This document shows, in pieces, positions 6,586 through 13,951 of a stretch of DNA of 16,836 nt. The first letter of the stretch is position 1. Each line of letters begins with the position of its first letter. A model generated the notes under the pieces. That model was not told where the DNA came from and ran no database searches. It saw nothing but the letters and a program-made list of their open reading frames with translations. Source of the stretch: Hemicentrotus pulcherrimus (lineage: Eukaryota; Echinodermata; Echinoidea; Camarodonta; Strongylocentrotidae). The DNA is taken from assembly GCA_003118195.1 (NCBI GenBank), contig BEXV01001333.1, positions 41,171 through 58,006 on the forward strand, given 5' to 3'. The position numbers and the translations under genes were made by a program.

Positions 6586-6669
6586 CCATGCGTATCACCT
6601 GTCCTGTGATCTTCCAAGCGTATCGCCTGTTTTGTGATTTTCCATGCGTATCACCTGTCTTGTGATCTT
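6586..6669. repeat. 28-bp minisatellite, three units (copy A)
   Basis: Three consecutive 28-bp units start CCATGCGTATCACCTGTCCT, CCAAGCGTATCGCCTGTTTT and CCATGCGTATCACCTGTCTT. The same three units occur in copy B at 9968-10051, so the array predates the duplication. Because 28 is not a multiple of three, each unit changes the reading frame. It is therefore probably intronic, or it disrupts the exon at 6438-6575. Confidence 0.9.
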
Positions 6670-6679
6670 CCTGGCATAC

Positions 6680-6780
6680 CCTGTGCTTGCAGGCATTGGG
6701 CTTCTGATCCTGGGCATCTTCTTTTCTTTTGTATTCTTGAATTTGATATAAATGACAGCTTGTCGTAAGTGGGACTTTCT
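6680..6780 (-). CDS. 101-bp exon of the SWIM/BEN gene, copy A
   Basis: Between an acceptor-like CACTCAAG (AG at 6782-6781) and a donor GCACAGG|GTATGC (GT at 6679-6678), one frame is open in both A and B: ESPTYDKLSFI, NSRI, KKRRCPGSEAQCLQAQ. The two other frames are open in A but stopped in B by a TAA, so this frame is the likely true one. A and B differ by Ser/Leu and Gln/Lys in it. The basic KKRR run could be a nuclear localisation signal. The function of this short linker exon is unknown; the assignment rests on conserved splice sites and frame. Confidence 0.45.
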
Positions 6781-7005
6781 CTTGAGTGGCCAAAGACCCT
6801 CTCCTTTTCTCAATATTTTGGATTCGTTTTTTGGTTGGTAATGTGAGGAATTTTGTTTCTTTTCATTTTGGGAGATTTTGGACCCTATCCCTCAATTGCA
6901 GAGACATGTGGCCTTTATTGATAACGTTAACTAGCCTGAACTACAATTTTACTGCCCTGAGCCAGTGTTAGTCTCAAGCTCTGCTTATATTACACATATA
7001 CACAC

Positions 7006-7610
7006 CTTTGTTGGGACGGTTGCTGTCTGCTCTATATCCATCTCAGACTCTGATGAGGAATAAGTCCTCGCCTTCTTCCTACGTTTCTCTCTCTCAGTTT
7101 CGGTCTCCTTGTCCGTTTCCATCGACAGGCCTTGGCACAGTTTTTTTCCCCTTCCCCTTGTACACCAATTTTTTCGGTCAGGTTTCTTTCCCTGATGTGG
7201 TTCGAAGTTCAAGAGCAGCATTTCTTCTGCCATCTGCCTAAGTTCTTCTAAGACTTCTTCGTCCTTGCAGAGGAAGGTGAAGCTGTTCAGCAGTTGCAGC
7301 TTTTCCCTGCATACGACTGTAGCTGTTCGTAACTTTGTCTTCCTCGTTGGCTTGGGAATGCAAGGAGTGTCCCTTCCATCTACTTCCTCCTCCATGTCCA
7401 CACATGTTTCAATGTATTCCGCATCTGAGACAAAGCTGCCTACAGTACTAACCAGGGTAAAATAGGGTGACTGGCGATATTTCTCAGGCAATTTCTTCCA
7501 TGCATATCCATCAACATGTGTGTGGATAGCAAACATGTGTTTGCATGGGAGAATCGACCGTTGCCAGTCTGGACATTCACAGTTCGGCATTCCGATGGGG
7601 AAAAAAGGTC
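7006..7610 (-). CDS. SWIM zinc-finger exon, copy A (intact, 201 codons)
   Basis: The minus-strand exon runs from acceptor TTTAGTTTCAG (AG at 7612-7611) to donor ACAAAG|GTGTGT (GT at 7005-7004): 605 bp, phase 1 at its start, with no stop. The SWIM zinc finger is CECPDWQRSILPCKH, that is CxC-x9-CxH, at residues 11-25. It is followed by the WKKLPEKYRQSPYFTL segment typical of SWIM proteins derived from MULE transposases. Then come an acidic region, a Leu-rich helix (EEVLEELRQMAEEMLLL), and a basic, low-complexity tail with KRRKKAR (nuclear signal-like) and SSSESEMD (CK2-like sites). SWIM fingers bind DNA or protein. The upstream transposase-like domain expected in this family is not in the window. 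In A it is the only exon with no lesion. Confidence 0.65.
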
Positions 7611-7667
7611 CTGAAACTAAATTTTTATAATAAACAATGATTTGGAATGATTTTTTCGGGGGTGGGT

Positions 7668-7849
7668 GTGTGCCCCCAAGAGCAAACGCCGTGCTTAACG
7701 GCGTAAGTTCTTGCGGGCACACCTCCAACAAACGAGGACCTCTGATCCTTCGGCCATGCTCATTGATCTGACCTAAGGATACAGATTCTTAAAAAGAAAC
7801 CTCGCACAGTCGGGGCAGAGCAGATGCCGGCAAGACGTGACCAGGCCGC
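7668..7849. mobile_element. Hairpin element, copy 2, at the A/C junction
   Basis: A 55-bp near-palindrome (7668-7722) has two 25-base arms around the loop GCTTA that pair at 21 of 25 positions, ending in GTGTGCCC and GGGCACAC. It is followed by about 108 bp of unique sequence and then by the module CAAGACGTGACCAGGCCGC (7831-7849), which lies adjacent to the hairpin in copy 1 (5372-5390). The base after the module (7850) is exactly where similarity to copy A resumes. The segment therefore fills the junction between duplication units A and C. No ORF. A foldback or Helitron-like non-autonomous element is possible; no class is proven. Confidence 0.55.
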
Positions 7850-8606
7850 TCCAGGTCAGATGCATGCCGCTCCAATAATTTCTTCTCTTTTCCATGCATT
7901 GTCATTACCGAATGATTCATTGATCATAACATGCAAAATTATGATTCAAAATGTATGAAATTGTCATTTTGTTTTACAATAGTAAATTTTAAAGATGTTG
8001 ATAATGGCTTATATTACACATATACACACCTTTGTTGGGACGGTTGCTGTCTGCTCTATATCCATCTCAGACTCTGATGAGGAATAAGTCCTCGCCTTCT
8101 TCCTACGTTTCTCTCTCTCAGTTTCGGTCTCCTTGTCCGTTTCCATCCACAGGCCTTGGCACAGTTTTTTCCCCTTCCCCTTGTACACCAATTTTTTTGG
8201 TCAGGTTTCTTTCCCTGATGTGGTTCGAAGTTCAAGAGCAGCATTTCTTCTGCCATCTGCCTCAGTTCTTCTAAGACTTCTTCGTCCTTGCAGAGGAAGG
8301 TGAAGTTGTTCAGCATTTGCAGCTTTTCCCTGCATACGACTGCAGCTGTTCGTAACTTTGTCTTCCTCGTTGGCTTGGGAATGCAAGGAGTGTCCCCTCC
8401 ATGTCCACACATGTTTCAATGTATTCCGCATCTGAGACAAAGCTGCCTACAGTACTATCCAGGGTATAATATGGTGACTGGCGATATTTCTCTGGCAATT
8501 TCTTCCATGCATATCCATCAACATGTGTGAGGATAGCAAACATGTGTTTGCATGGGAGCCTCGACCGTTGCCAGTCTGGACATTCACAGTTCGGCATTCA
8601 GATGGG
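7850..8606 (-). repeat. Duplicated locus, copy C (internally deleted)
   Basis: 7850-8010 matches A 6183-6343 and 8007-8606 matches A 6983-about 7600, so 643 bp present in A are absent here. Both sides of the missing segment in A carry GCTT (6340-6343 and 6983-6986), and C keeps a single GCTT (8007-8010). This is a clean microhomology deletion. The right edge of similarity falls a few bases short of the SWIM exon acceptor of A. Confidence 0.85.
8030..8606 (-). pseudogene. SWIM zinc-finger exon, copy C (two frameshifts)
   Basis: The SWIM finger is intact (CECPDWQRSRLPCKH) and the reading continues through WKKLPEKYRQSPYYTL to ETCVDME. There a 16-bp deletion relative to A (near 8396) shifts the frame. 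A second shift comes from a T run one base shorter than in A (six against seven, near 8165). A third frame then restores the KRRKKAR and SSSESEMD tail. Immediately before MPNCEC the GGA of A is TGA, and the acceptor and intron of A are replaced by unrelated sequence. The copy is therefore a pseudogene despite about 98% nucleotide identity, which implies recent duplication. Confidence 0.75.
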
Positions 8607-8610
8607 AGAA

Positions 8611-8778
8611 CTCATCAAACCATTCCGTAAGGTCAGATCACCTGGTCTTTGTGCGGTTCCTATAAACTTTGAAAGTTTTGAGGACATTCCTCTTGAAGAT
8701 GACAAGTTCTTTAATGCACCAGTCAGTGCTGATACCATCTTGGCCGACCCTGGCCAAGCTCAGACACTTTACACCTGA
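8611..8778 (+). CDS. Possible plus-strand coding block adjoining copy C (unrecognised)
   Basis: The plus strand reads LIKPFRKVRSPGLCAVP, INFESFEDIPLEDDKFFNAP, then VSADTILADPGQAQTLYT and a stop at 8776-8778. The composition is protein-like and acidic, with no low complexity. The PVSADTILA part is shared with 4611-4644. No acceptor is obvious, since the frame continues into the antisense of the SWIM exon. The minus strand is also open here (an ATG at about 8741 giving MVSALTGALKN...), so the coding strand is uncertain. I do not recognise the protein. Confidence 0.3.
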   Translation, partial: LIKPFRKVRSPGLCAVPINFESFEDIPLEDDKFFNAPVSADTILADPGQAQTLYT

Positions 8779-9118
8779 CCAAAGCCATGAGCATTTTTAT
8801 TCCGAACATCATGTTGCCAATGAATGCTCCAACAGAAGTGCACTTCCTTGAAACGCGTAGCTCAAGTGCACAAGTTGACACAGCAGGCAGCCTCCCGTTA
8901 TGGAAAAGTAGGGTCAGCACCGGGGCAAATCCTCCAAGAGAGGGGGTCACCTTGCTCCACAGAAGAATTGTAAGAAATCATCTAGAGTGAGTCCTTCCAC
9001 CTCTGGATCTGTTGAGGAAAAAGAAAAAGAAATATGTTCATGCTAATAAATTACTTCTGAAAGAACTAGAATACTTGCATATTCACTTTCCTAGGTTGGA
9101 TAGCAGTTGATATTACAT
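8779..9118. other. Unassigned segment between copies C and B
   Basis: Both strands carry open frames of 60-75 codons (for example plus 8787-8990, minus 8723-8950). The GC content to about 8990 is higher than in typical flanking DNA, so part of it may be old coding sequence. After about 9000 the DNA becomes AT-rich and looks non-coding. No domain or repeat is recognised. Confidence 0.3.
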
Positions 9119-9162
9119 TCGTTTTTAAAAGCTGTACAACAGATACAAACATCCCACCTTAC

Positions 9163-9361
9163 AAGAACTTGAGTCCTGCACCTGGCAGTGCTGCCTTCAC
9201 TGGACGATCCTTAAACCGGGGGCAGACTTTTCCTTCCAAAGAGCTGGTCCTTAGACAGTCCGACCCGAATATCAGGACCCCCAGCTCCTTCACAAAACGT
9301 GAATTCCTCTGCTCAGCAGAGACCATTTCATACTTTGTGCTGTCAACCAGAACCCCATGCC
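9163..9361 (-). CDS. BEN-domain exon, copy B (open)
   Basis: The exon lies between an acceptor (pyrimidine-rich tract, then ATATCTAG, AG at 9363-9362) and a strong donor CTT|GTAAGG (GT at 9162-9161): 199 bp, open throughout. The translation GHGVLVDSTKYEMVSAEQRN, SRFVKELGVLIFGSDCLRTS, SLEGKVCPRFKDRPVKAALP fits the BEN fold. It has a Gly-rich start with hydrophobic alternation, a helix with FVKEL, the IFG turn, then TSS-x-GK-x-R before the last helix. BEN domains bind DNA and act with chromatin repressors. Without splicing the frame ends in TAA within the donor (9161-9159). No following exon is found because duplication copy B begins at 9119. Confidence 0.6.
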
Positions 9362-9684
9362 CTAGATATACATTTATCATTACAAAAAAAGCAAGTAAAA
9401 CATATCAGATCCTAGCTTATATTAATCTTTCCAGGTCAGATGCATGCCGCTCCAGTAATTTCTTCTCTTTTCCATGCATTGTCATTACCGAATGATTCAT
9501 TGATCATAACATGCAAAATTATAATTCAAAATGTATGAAATTGTCATTTTGTTTTACAATAGTAAATATTAAAGATGTTGATAATGGCTTTGGCATTAAA
9601 ATGCATGGTTATTGATCTTTATTACCTTGTGTGACATTTTAATACTGTAAATATGTTACAAAACAAAATTAGCACCTTGTTTAC

Positions 9685-9955
9685 CTGGATGGGTCATGTC
9701 GCTCCCCTTCCTGGTAAGGAAATATGGCTCCTCGTCGTCATTTGTAGGCATGTAACCCTGGGTATGATCTCTGCATACTGAATAGGCTTCCAAAAGAGCC
9801 ACTCCAGGACCTTGTTTACCTGGGTGGGTCGTGTCGCTCCCCTTCCTGGTAAGGAAATATGGCTCCCCATCGTCATTTGTTGGCATGTAGCCCTGGGTAT
9901 GATCTCTGCATACTGAATAGGCTTCCAAAAGAGCCACTCCAGGACCCCGATGCAA
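9685..9955 (-). CDS. 45-residue-unit exon, copy B, with in-frame tandem duplication
   Basis: The minus strand encodes two consecutive copies of a unit of exactly 135 bp. Each reads GPGVALLEAYSVCRDHTQGY, MPTNDD[GE]EPYFLTRKGS, D[TM]THPGKQ. Each unit ends with the consensus donor CCAG|GTAAAC (GT at 9819-9818 and 9684-9683), and read-through of the first donor keeps the frame. Copy A has only one unit and a frameshift, so B preserves the frame better. The segment is rich in charged and aromatic residues and looks like a small folded motif, but I do not recognise it. The 5' exon boundary is not seen; the frame is open back to about 9960. In B one base is also missing just upstream relative to A (GATGC side). 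Confidence 0.5.
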
Positions 9956-9967
9956 ATATTTGCTGGT

Positions 9968-10051
9968 CCATGAGTGTCACCTGTCCTGTGATCTTCCAAG
10001 CGTATCGCCTGTTTTGTGATTTTCCATGCGTATCACATGTCTTGTGATCTA
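9968..10051. repeat. 28-bp minisatellite, three units (copy B)
   Basis: Counterpart of 6586-6669 with a few substitutions (the first unit reads CCATGAGTGTCACCTGTCCT). The unit number is unchanged between A and B, so the array has been stable since duplication. Confidence 0.9.
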
Positions 10052-10062
10052 CCCTGGCATAC

Positions 10063-10163
10063 CCTGTGCTTGCAGGCATTGGGCTTCTGATCCTGGGCAT
10101 CTTCTTTTCTTTTTAATTCTTGAATTTAATATAAATGACAACTTGTCGTAAGTGGGACTTTCT
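10063..10163 (-). CDS. 101-bp exon of the SWIM/BEN gene, copy B
   Basis: Same length and splice sites as 6680-6780 (acceptor CACTCTAG, AG at 10165-10164; donor CACAGG|GTATGC, GT at 10062-10061). The frame ESPTYDKLSFI is open here, whereas the other two frames are closed by a TAA that A lacks. This supports the frame choice. The reading ends KKKRRCPGSEAQCLQAQ. Confidence 0.45.
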
Positions 10164-10401
10164 CTAGAGTGGCCAAAGACCCTCTCCTTTTCTCAATTTT
10201 TTTTGGATTCGTTTTTTTTTGGTTTTTTTTTGGTTTCTAATGTGAGGAATTTTGTTTCTTTTCATTTTGGGAGATAACATTTCGGACCCTATCCCTCAAT
10301 TGCAGAGATGTGTGGCCTTTATTGATAAAGTTAACTAGCCTGAACTACAATTTTACTGCCCTGAGCCAGTGATAGTCTCAAGCTCTGCTTATATTACACA
10401 C

Positions 10402-10552
10402 CTTTGTTGGGACGGTTGCTGTCTGCTCTATATCCATCTCAGAATCTGATGAGGATTAAGTTTCTCGCCTTCTTCCTACGTTTTCTCTCCCAGTTTCGGT
10501 CTCCTTGTCCATTTCCATCCACAGGCCTTGGCACAGTTTTTTTCCCCTTCCC
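10402..10552 (-). pseudogene. SWIM exon 3' fragment, copy B (truncated)
   Basis: Only the last 150 bp of the SWIM exon survive, ending at the donor AAAG|GTGTGT (GT at 10401-10400). The tail encoding the acidic SSSESEMD-type region shows two compensating one-base indels relative to A and several substitutions. Similarity to A stops at 10552, inside the exon, so copy B has no zinc finger. Confidence 0.75.
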
Positions 10553-11200
10553 TATCAGCTTTTTCTTTGAGGCTTAACAAATAGTGAAATGAAATACTTT
10601 AAAAATCTGACTGTTTTTTTAATGGTGGCCCAAACCCCAAAGGAACTCGGGCACTTCTGCATTCGTTTGTTAACCTTTGACATAAGTTGGCTGCTAGGGG
10701 TAAGTGTACTGTTGTTGCGGAAACAGCTAGTGCTCTTGCCATCACTTCAGCCATGATAGGGGTGACGTCCCCGTATGAAGCCACCACCTTCCGAAGAAAG
10801 GCTTGAAGAGTAAGGTGCCTGTACTCGCAACGGTTATTATTAGGTCGTTGCTACCGAGGCACCGGTTTGCCAGGGGGGTTGGTACTCTTAGCTGGCCCCC
10901 TCATGAATCCTCAAAAAGGGACTTCCCCGACTCTCACCTGGATCGACTAGCTCATTGAGTTGCGACCCGGAGGTGGACCACCCAAGGCATATCTGTGAGG
11001 ACCCTCCGGCTGTCCAGCGAGTTAGTAGTATACCTCCTCACTGCCCAGCCTGTGTTACCACAAGAGGTTCCTCCATCATCCTTTAGTAGAGTAAGGTGCT
11101 GCAACACGTTGCATGTGTTCCCACTCTGCTCGCAGGTCTTGTTGTTCAACTTGGAAGTGGTCGCATAATATCTCAATAATGAAAAGGACATCAATTATTA
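10553..11200. other. Unclassified GC-balanced segment
   Basis: About 650 bp of clearly higher GC than the surrounding DNA begins exactly where copy B is broken. Both strands have only short open frames. The longest on the minus strand are 10599-10787 and 10952-11194; the latter contains SCGNTGWAVRRYTTNSLDSR. I see no terminal repeats and recognise no domain. It may be an internal fragment of an LTR or LINE retroelement, inferred from composition only. Confidence 0.3.
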
Positions 11201-11374
11201 CATTTACATCCATCACTTTTGTATCACATTGATATCAAATAAAATAACCAATTATTGACAATGTATTTATGAACAGTTTTCAATTTAAGTTTCGAGGCCA
11301 CATAATATCGTAAAACTCAAATACCACCATCCTTTTCCTCGATCCCGTCCCTCCAAAGAGAAAAAAGAATGGTT
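11201..11374. other. AT-rich non-coding DNA
   Basis: No open frame, repeat or signal recognised. Confidence 0.4.
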
Positions 11375-12241
11375 ACCTCTTTGTCATTGCTGGTTGTATC
11401 TACAGGTCAGTCTAGTTCAACCAAGTTGGGGTCGGATTCCCTGAAAGCTTGCAGGACACTTTGAACTGATGCTCAATGAAGAAAAAAAAAATGAATAATC
11501 TCCTGTAAAGGTTGAAGAAGAAATAAACAATAAGCTTCCTTTTTTTTATGGGATAATGTAGACACTCTCTGGTGACGGCTAGTCCGACGGGAAGATCGCT
11601 TTGATGGAAGCCCCTTCAGGAGCACCTTGTGTCTCAGAGCGGCCATGGTTGTGAGAGCTATCACACACAATCAATCTTTTGTTAATTTGAAACAACAATT
11701 AAACATGATTTGTAACTTGTTGATTACCTCATTGTTACCATTCTACTGAATAGGGGAGGGGTGGTATTTACCAACGAGGGACTCAGTTTTGCATACTGAA
11801 ATGGAAAACTGTTTAACAGGAAGCTTCTGTAATTTGTTTTATGTTGTTGGCCCCCACTTCGATGACGAAGTCCAGCCTTCTCAGAAAATTGAAAAATGCG
11901 ATCTCCTTCTCCTGGTGGGCGCAAGTCCCCCCCTGGAGTGCAGTGGACAAGGACATTGTGCCTGCTAGGAATGTAGTTTCCCTGGATGACGACCCTATGC
12001 AAATGAGCTGTTCCCTCATGGCACCACAGATGTTTAGGGAATTAGTCCCTGTAGTGCCGTAGCATGTCCTCCATGCTGTTGTTGGTCTGGGATGATTTGG
12101 TCTGCAGGTGCCTCCAACGGGCCTCCTCAAAGGATTCCTTTGTGGACTTTGTTGGTGGTGGTGGTGGTAAGGGGTGACCCAGGTGGTCTTCTTCAATCCC
12201 AGGATTTGGGAGACAATTAAACATTTGGACCAATTCTGAGG
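11375..12241 (-). pseudogene. Decayed minus-strand coding remnants downstream of the Myb/SANT-like block
   Basis: All three minus-strand frames carry partly overlapping protein-like stretches. At 11813-12196 there are a His/Pro-rich segment and NFLRRLDFVIEVGANN. At 12042-12233 there are a poly-Pro run, STKESFEEARWRHLQTKSS and a stop. Near 11380-11450 SVLQAFRESDPNLVELD is interrupted by TGA, then TTSNDKE and a donor-like GAG|GTAACC. A basic stretch, KVLLKGLPSKRSSRRTSRH, occurs at 11550-11650. The frames switch repeatedly, as expected for an old pseudogene. They lie downstream of the Myb/SANT-like segment on the same strand and may be its C-terminal part. No catalytic domain is recognised. Confidence 0.35.
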
Positions 12242-12465
12242 AAGTAAAGTATCATCATCCGGGCATGAAACTTTTTGGAAATTTCTTCCCAGGCACTTGA
12301 TTTGTGGGACACCGTTTCAAAATCGTTCCTCTTAGATTTGACGACATTTACTCTCTCCGAAACAAGTTGAACGAGACAATTCTTCTTTTCCACTGCTGCA
12401 CCAGAGTCTTCATCTCTTCTTGACCTTTCAATGCATTTATCTGCTGAAAGTGAAGTCTGTGGCAA
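12217..12465 (-). pseudogene. Myb/SANT-like DNA-binding domain fragment
   Basis: An 82-codon frame contains NCLVQLVSERVNVVKSKRND followed by FETVSHKSSAWEEISKKFHA. This fits the first two helices of the Myb/SANT-like domain of NAIF1/MSANTD-type proteins and of the accessory protein of Harbinger transposons: LV-x-LV-E, KR-D, K-x-x-AWEEI-x-x-F. The third helix with its conserved Trp/Lys motif is missing; the frame runs into unrelated residues and stops at 12217. It could be a transposon-derived accessory gene or a host factor fragment. The neighbouring decayed frames downstream are on the same strand. Confidence 0.5.
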
Positions 12466-12516
12466 CTGTCAAGGTGTGCTGTCATATTGCCTGGCACAAA
12501 ATATGTATATTGGAGA

Positions 12517-12580
12517 AAAAAAACTTAATACATTTTTGCTAAGATTTGCAAAATATGATACAAAATCACAACCAATAGGA
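12517..12580 (-). repeat. Partial duplicate of the GCD-motif segment
   Basis: About 64 bp here match 12656-12719 with several substitutions. The minus strand reads SPIGCDFVSYFANLSKNVL here, against CSGCDFELYFANLGKNVF in the downstream-numbered copy. The duplicated piece is precisely the conserved motif of the protein family described for 12608-13240. It lacks flanking coding sequence and is a pseudogene scrap. Confidence 0.7.
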
Positions 12581-12607
12581 CTGCATCCTTTTCTTCAGTT
12601 GTAAACT

Positions 12608-13240
12608 TTACCGGCCATGGTTTGCTGTGATAGGGGTGTTGCTAATTGTATATTGAAAAAATACCTTAAAGAATACATTTTTGCCAAGATTTGCAAAATA
12701 TAACTCAAAATCACAACCACTACATATATAAAGCACTTGAATACATTTCTTCACATCAATAATATTGTTTATTAACTGAGCTAAGTCAGCATCTTTATCG
12801 CATGCCGACTGCAAATTATTCAACATCAGATATCTGTCATTTCCTGCTCTCACACTAAATTGTACTGTCACATGTTTGTTTTTCAAATCTAATGGAAGCC
12901 AATAATACCAATATCATGATCAGTGGAATACACAAGAATATTAGCACATGTTCAGTATCAAGAACATGCAGCAAGATCCGAGTGTCAGCTTCCTTTTGAT
13001 TATGAAAAATGAGGTGCCTATCTACACCATGCACATTGACAACTGCTCCACTCCAATTACTTTTAGATTCGCATCCAACATGAAAACCACCTGATGTGAC
13101 AAAAGACCGATATGGGTAGATGATACAAGGTCTCAAACCTTGTGAGAGAGAAACCTAATAAGCATGTGTTAAGTTTTCCTCACTTTCATAAAGTTCATCC
13201 AATTCTTAGGAAGGAGTATTTTATCATCTAGTGCCTCATA
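12608..13240 (-). pseudogene. Broken member of a widespread invertebrate EADTR/GCD-motif protein family
   Basis: Read 5' to 3' on the minus strand, three frames together give the hallmark order of a multicopy uncharacterised family: a LPKNWMNFM-like segment (about 13200), VTSGGFHVGCES, HNQKEADTRILLHVLD, ILVYSTDHDIGIIGFH, then KNKHVTVQFSV, YLMLNNLQSACDKDADLAQL and CSGCDFELYFANLGKNVFF. Members usually read EADTR...S-DTDV...GCD...FF-G-GK. Here there are frameshifts near 12960 and 12900 and stops around 13150, and the DTD Asp motif reads DHD. I infer a PIN/FEN-like nuclease relation from the acidic motifs, but this is not established here. No transposon ends were found around it. Confidence 0.6.
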
Positions 13241-13951
13241 TACTTATTCCTCTTGCTCAGTTCTATCCCCCTTGTCCTTTCAATGCCTTTTGATGTAACC
13301 CTCTGTGACTCGGATAGATCAAATAGAATCCTTCCCTCATCTCCTCTCTCTCTCTCTCTCTCACTCTTGTTACGGTATTCTGAAATCATGTATTAAGTGC
13401 AACTTGTGAAAACTTAAAATCGGCATATTTTCATAAATATTGGGCGAATTGGAACAATTTTTACATCATTTGAAAGAGTTTAATCTACTCTTATAGGATT
13501 ATACAAAAAACACTACCGAAAAATTTGGTCTCACACCTAATTTTTCTGAAACTACTTTATAAATACTATATGCTATCATCTTGTCATTATATTGATTTTT
13601 TCCTTTCCAGCCTCATTGGGATAAATGCTTTATTTCATAATTTTTAACAAGTTATTAACATTTAATGAACATCAGCAGGTAGAGAAAGTATCTATCTTGC
13701 ATATTAGATAGTTTTTTTTGTTTGATATACTATATTTTTTTTTAAATATTTTTTTTTAGGATGGTACCATAATTTGGCTAAAAGGACGTGATTCTCGGAA
13801 TTGTCATGGTGATCTCATTTTTGAATTTTTCAAAAGTCATTGTAGTCTGAAAAAATTGGTTTAATTTTTCTTCTTTAACGTAAACATTATCACTATTCCT
13901 ATTCCTTGAGGGCATCAACCAAGAAAAACTTCCACTAATTAACAATTTTAA
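13241..13951. other. AT-rich non-coding DNA with a (CT)n microsatellite
   Basis: A (CT)n run lies at about 13344-13362. The remainder is very AT-rich with T runs near 13710-13756. The open minus-strand frame at 13778-13984 has a Lys/Phe/Asn-rich composition expected of AT-rich non-coding DNA and is not called a gene. Confidence 0.5.

Larger units (their letters stand above)
5871..7610 (-). repeat. Duplicated locus, copy A (SWIM/BEN gene)
   Basis: From TCGTTTTTAAAAG at 5871 this segment matches 9119-10552 (copy B) up to 7156, where B stops. The parts 6183-6343 and 6983-about 7600 match copy C (7850-8606). Over about 320 aligned bases of the SWIM exon I counted roughly seven differences from C, that is about 98% identity; this is a manual count. 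The copies keep the same orientation, so this is a local direct duplication. A is the most complete copy and shows four exon-like blocks on the minus strand. Confidence 0.85.
9119..10552 (-). repeat. Duplicated locus, copy B
   Basis: Begins TCGTTTTTAAAAGCTGTACA like copy A at 5871 and ends in CCCCTTCCC at 10552, matching A to 7156. Relative to A it has an extra 135-bp tandem unit (9685-9820), a slightly expanded T-rich stretch near 10200-10235 and scattered substitutions. At three informative sites around 9455-9570 A and C agree against B, while B agrees with C against A at one, so C seems closer to A. Confidence 0.85.

Noticed and set aside
7008..7465. Plus-strand frames here and at 8032-8530
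   Set aside because: Antisense of the SWIM exon copies; no domain or splice context on the plus strand.
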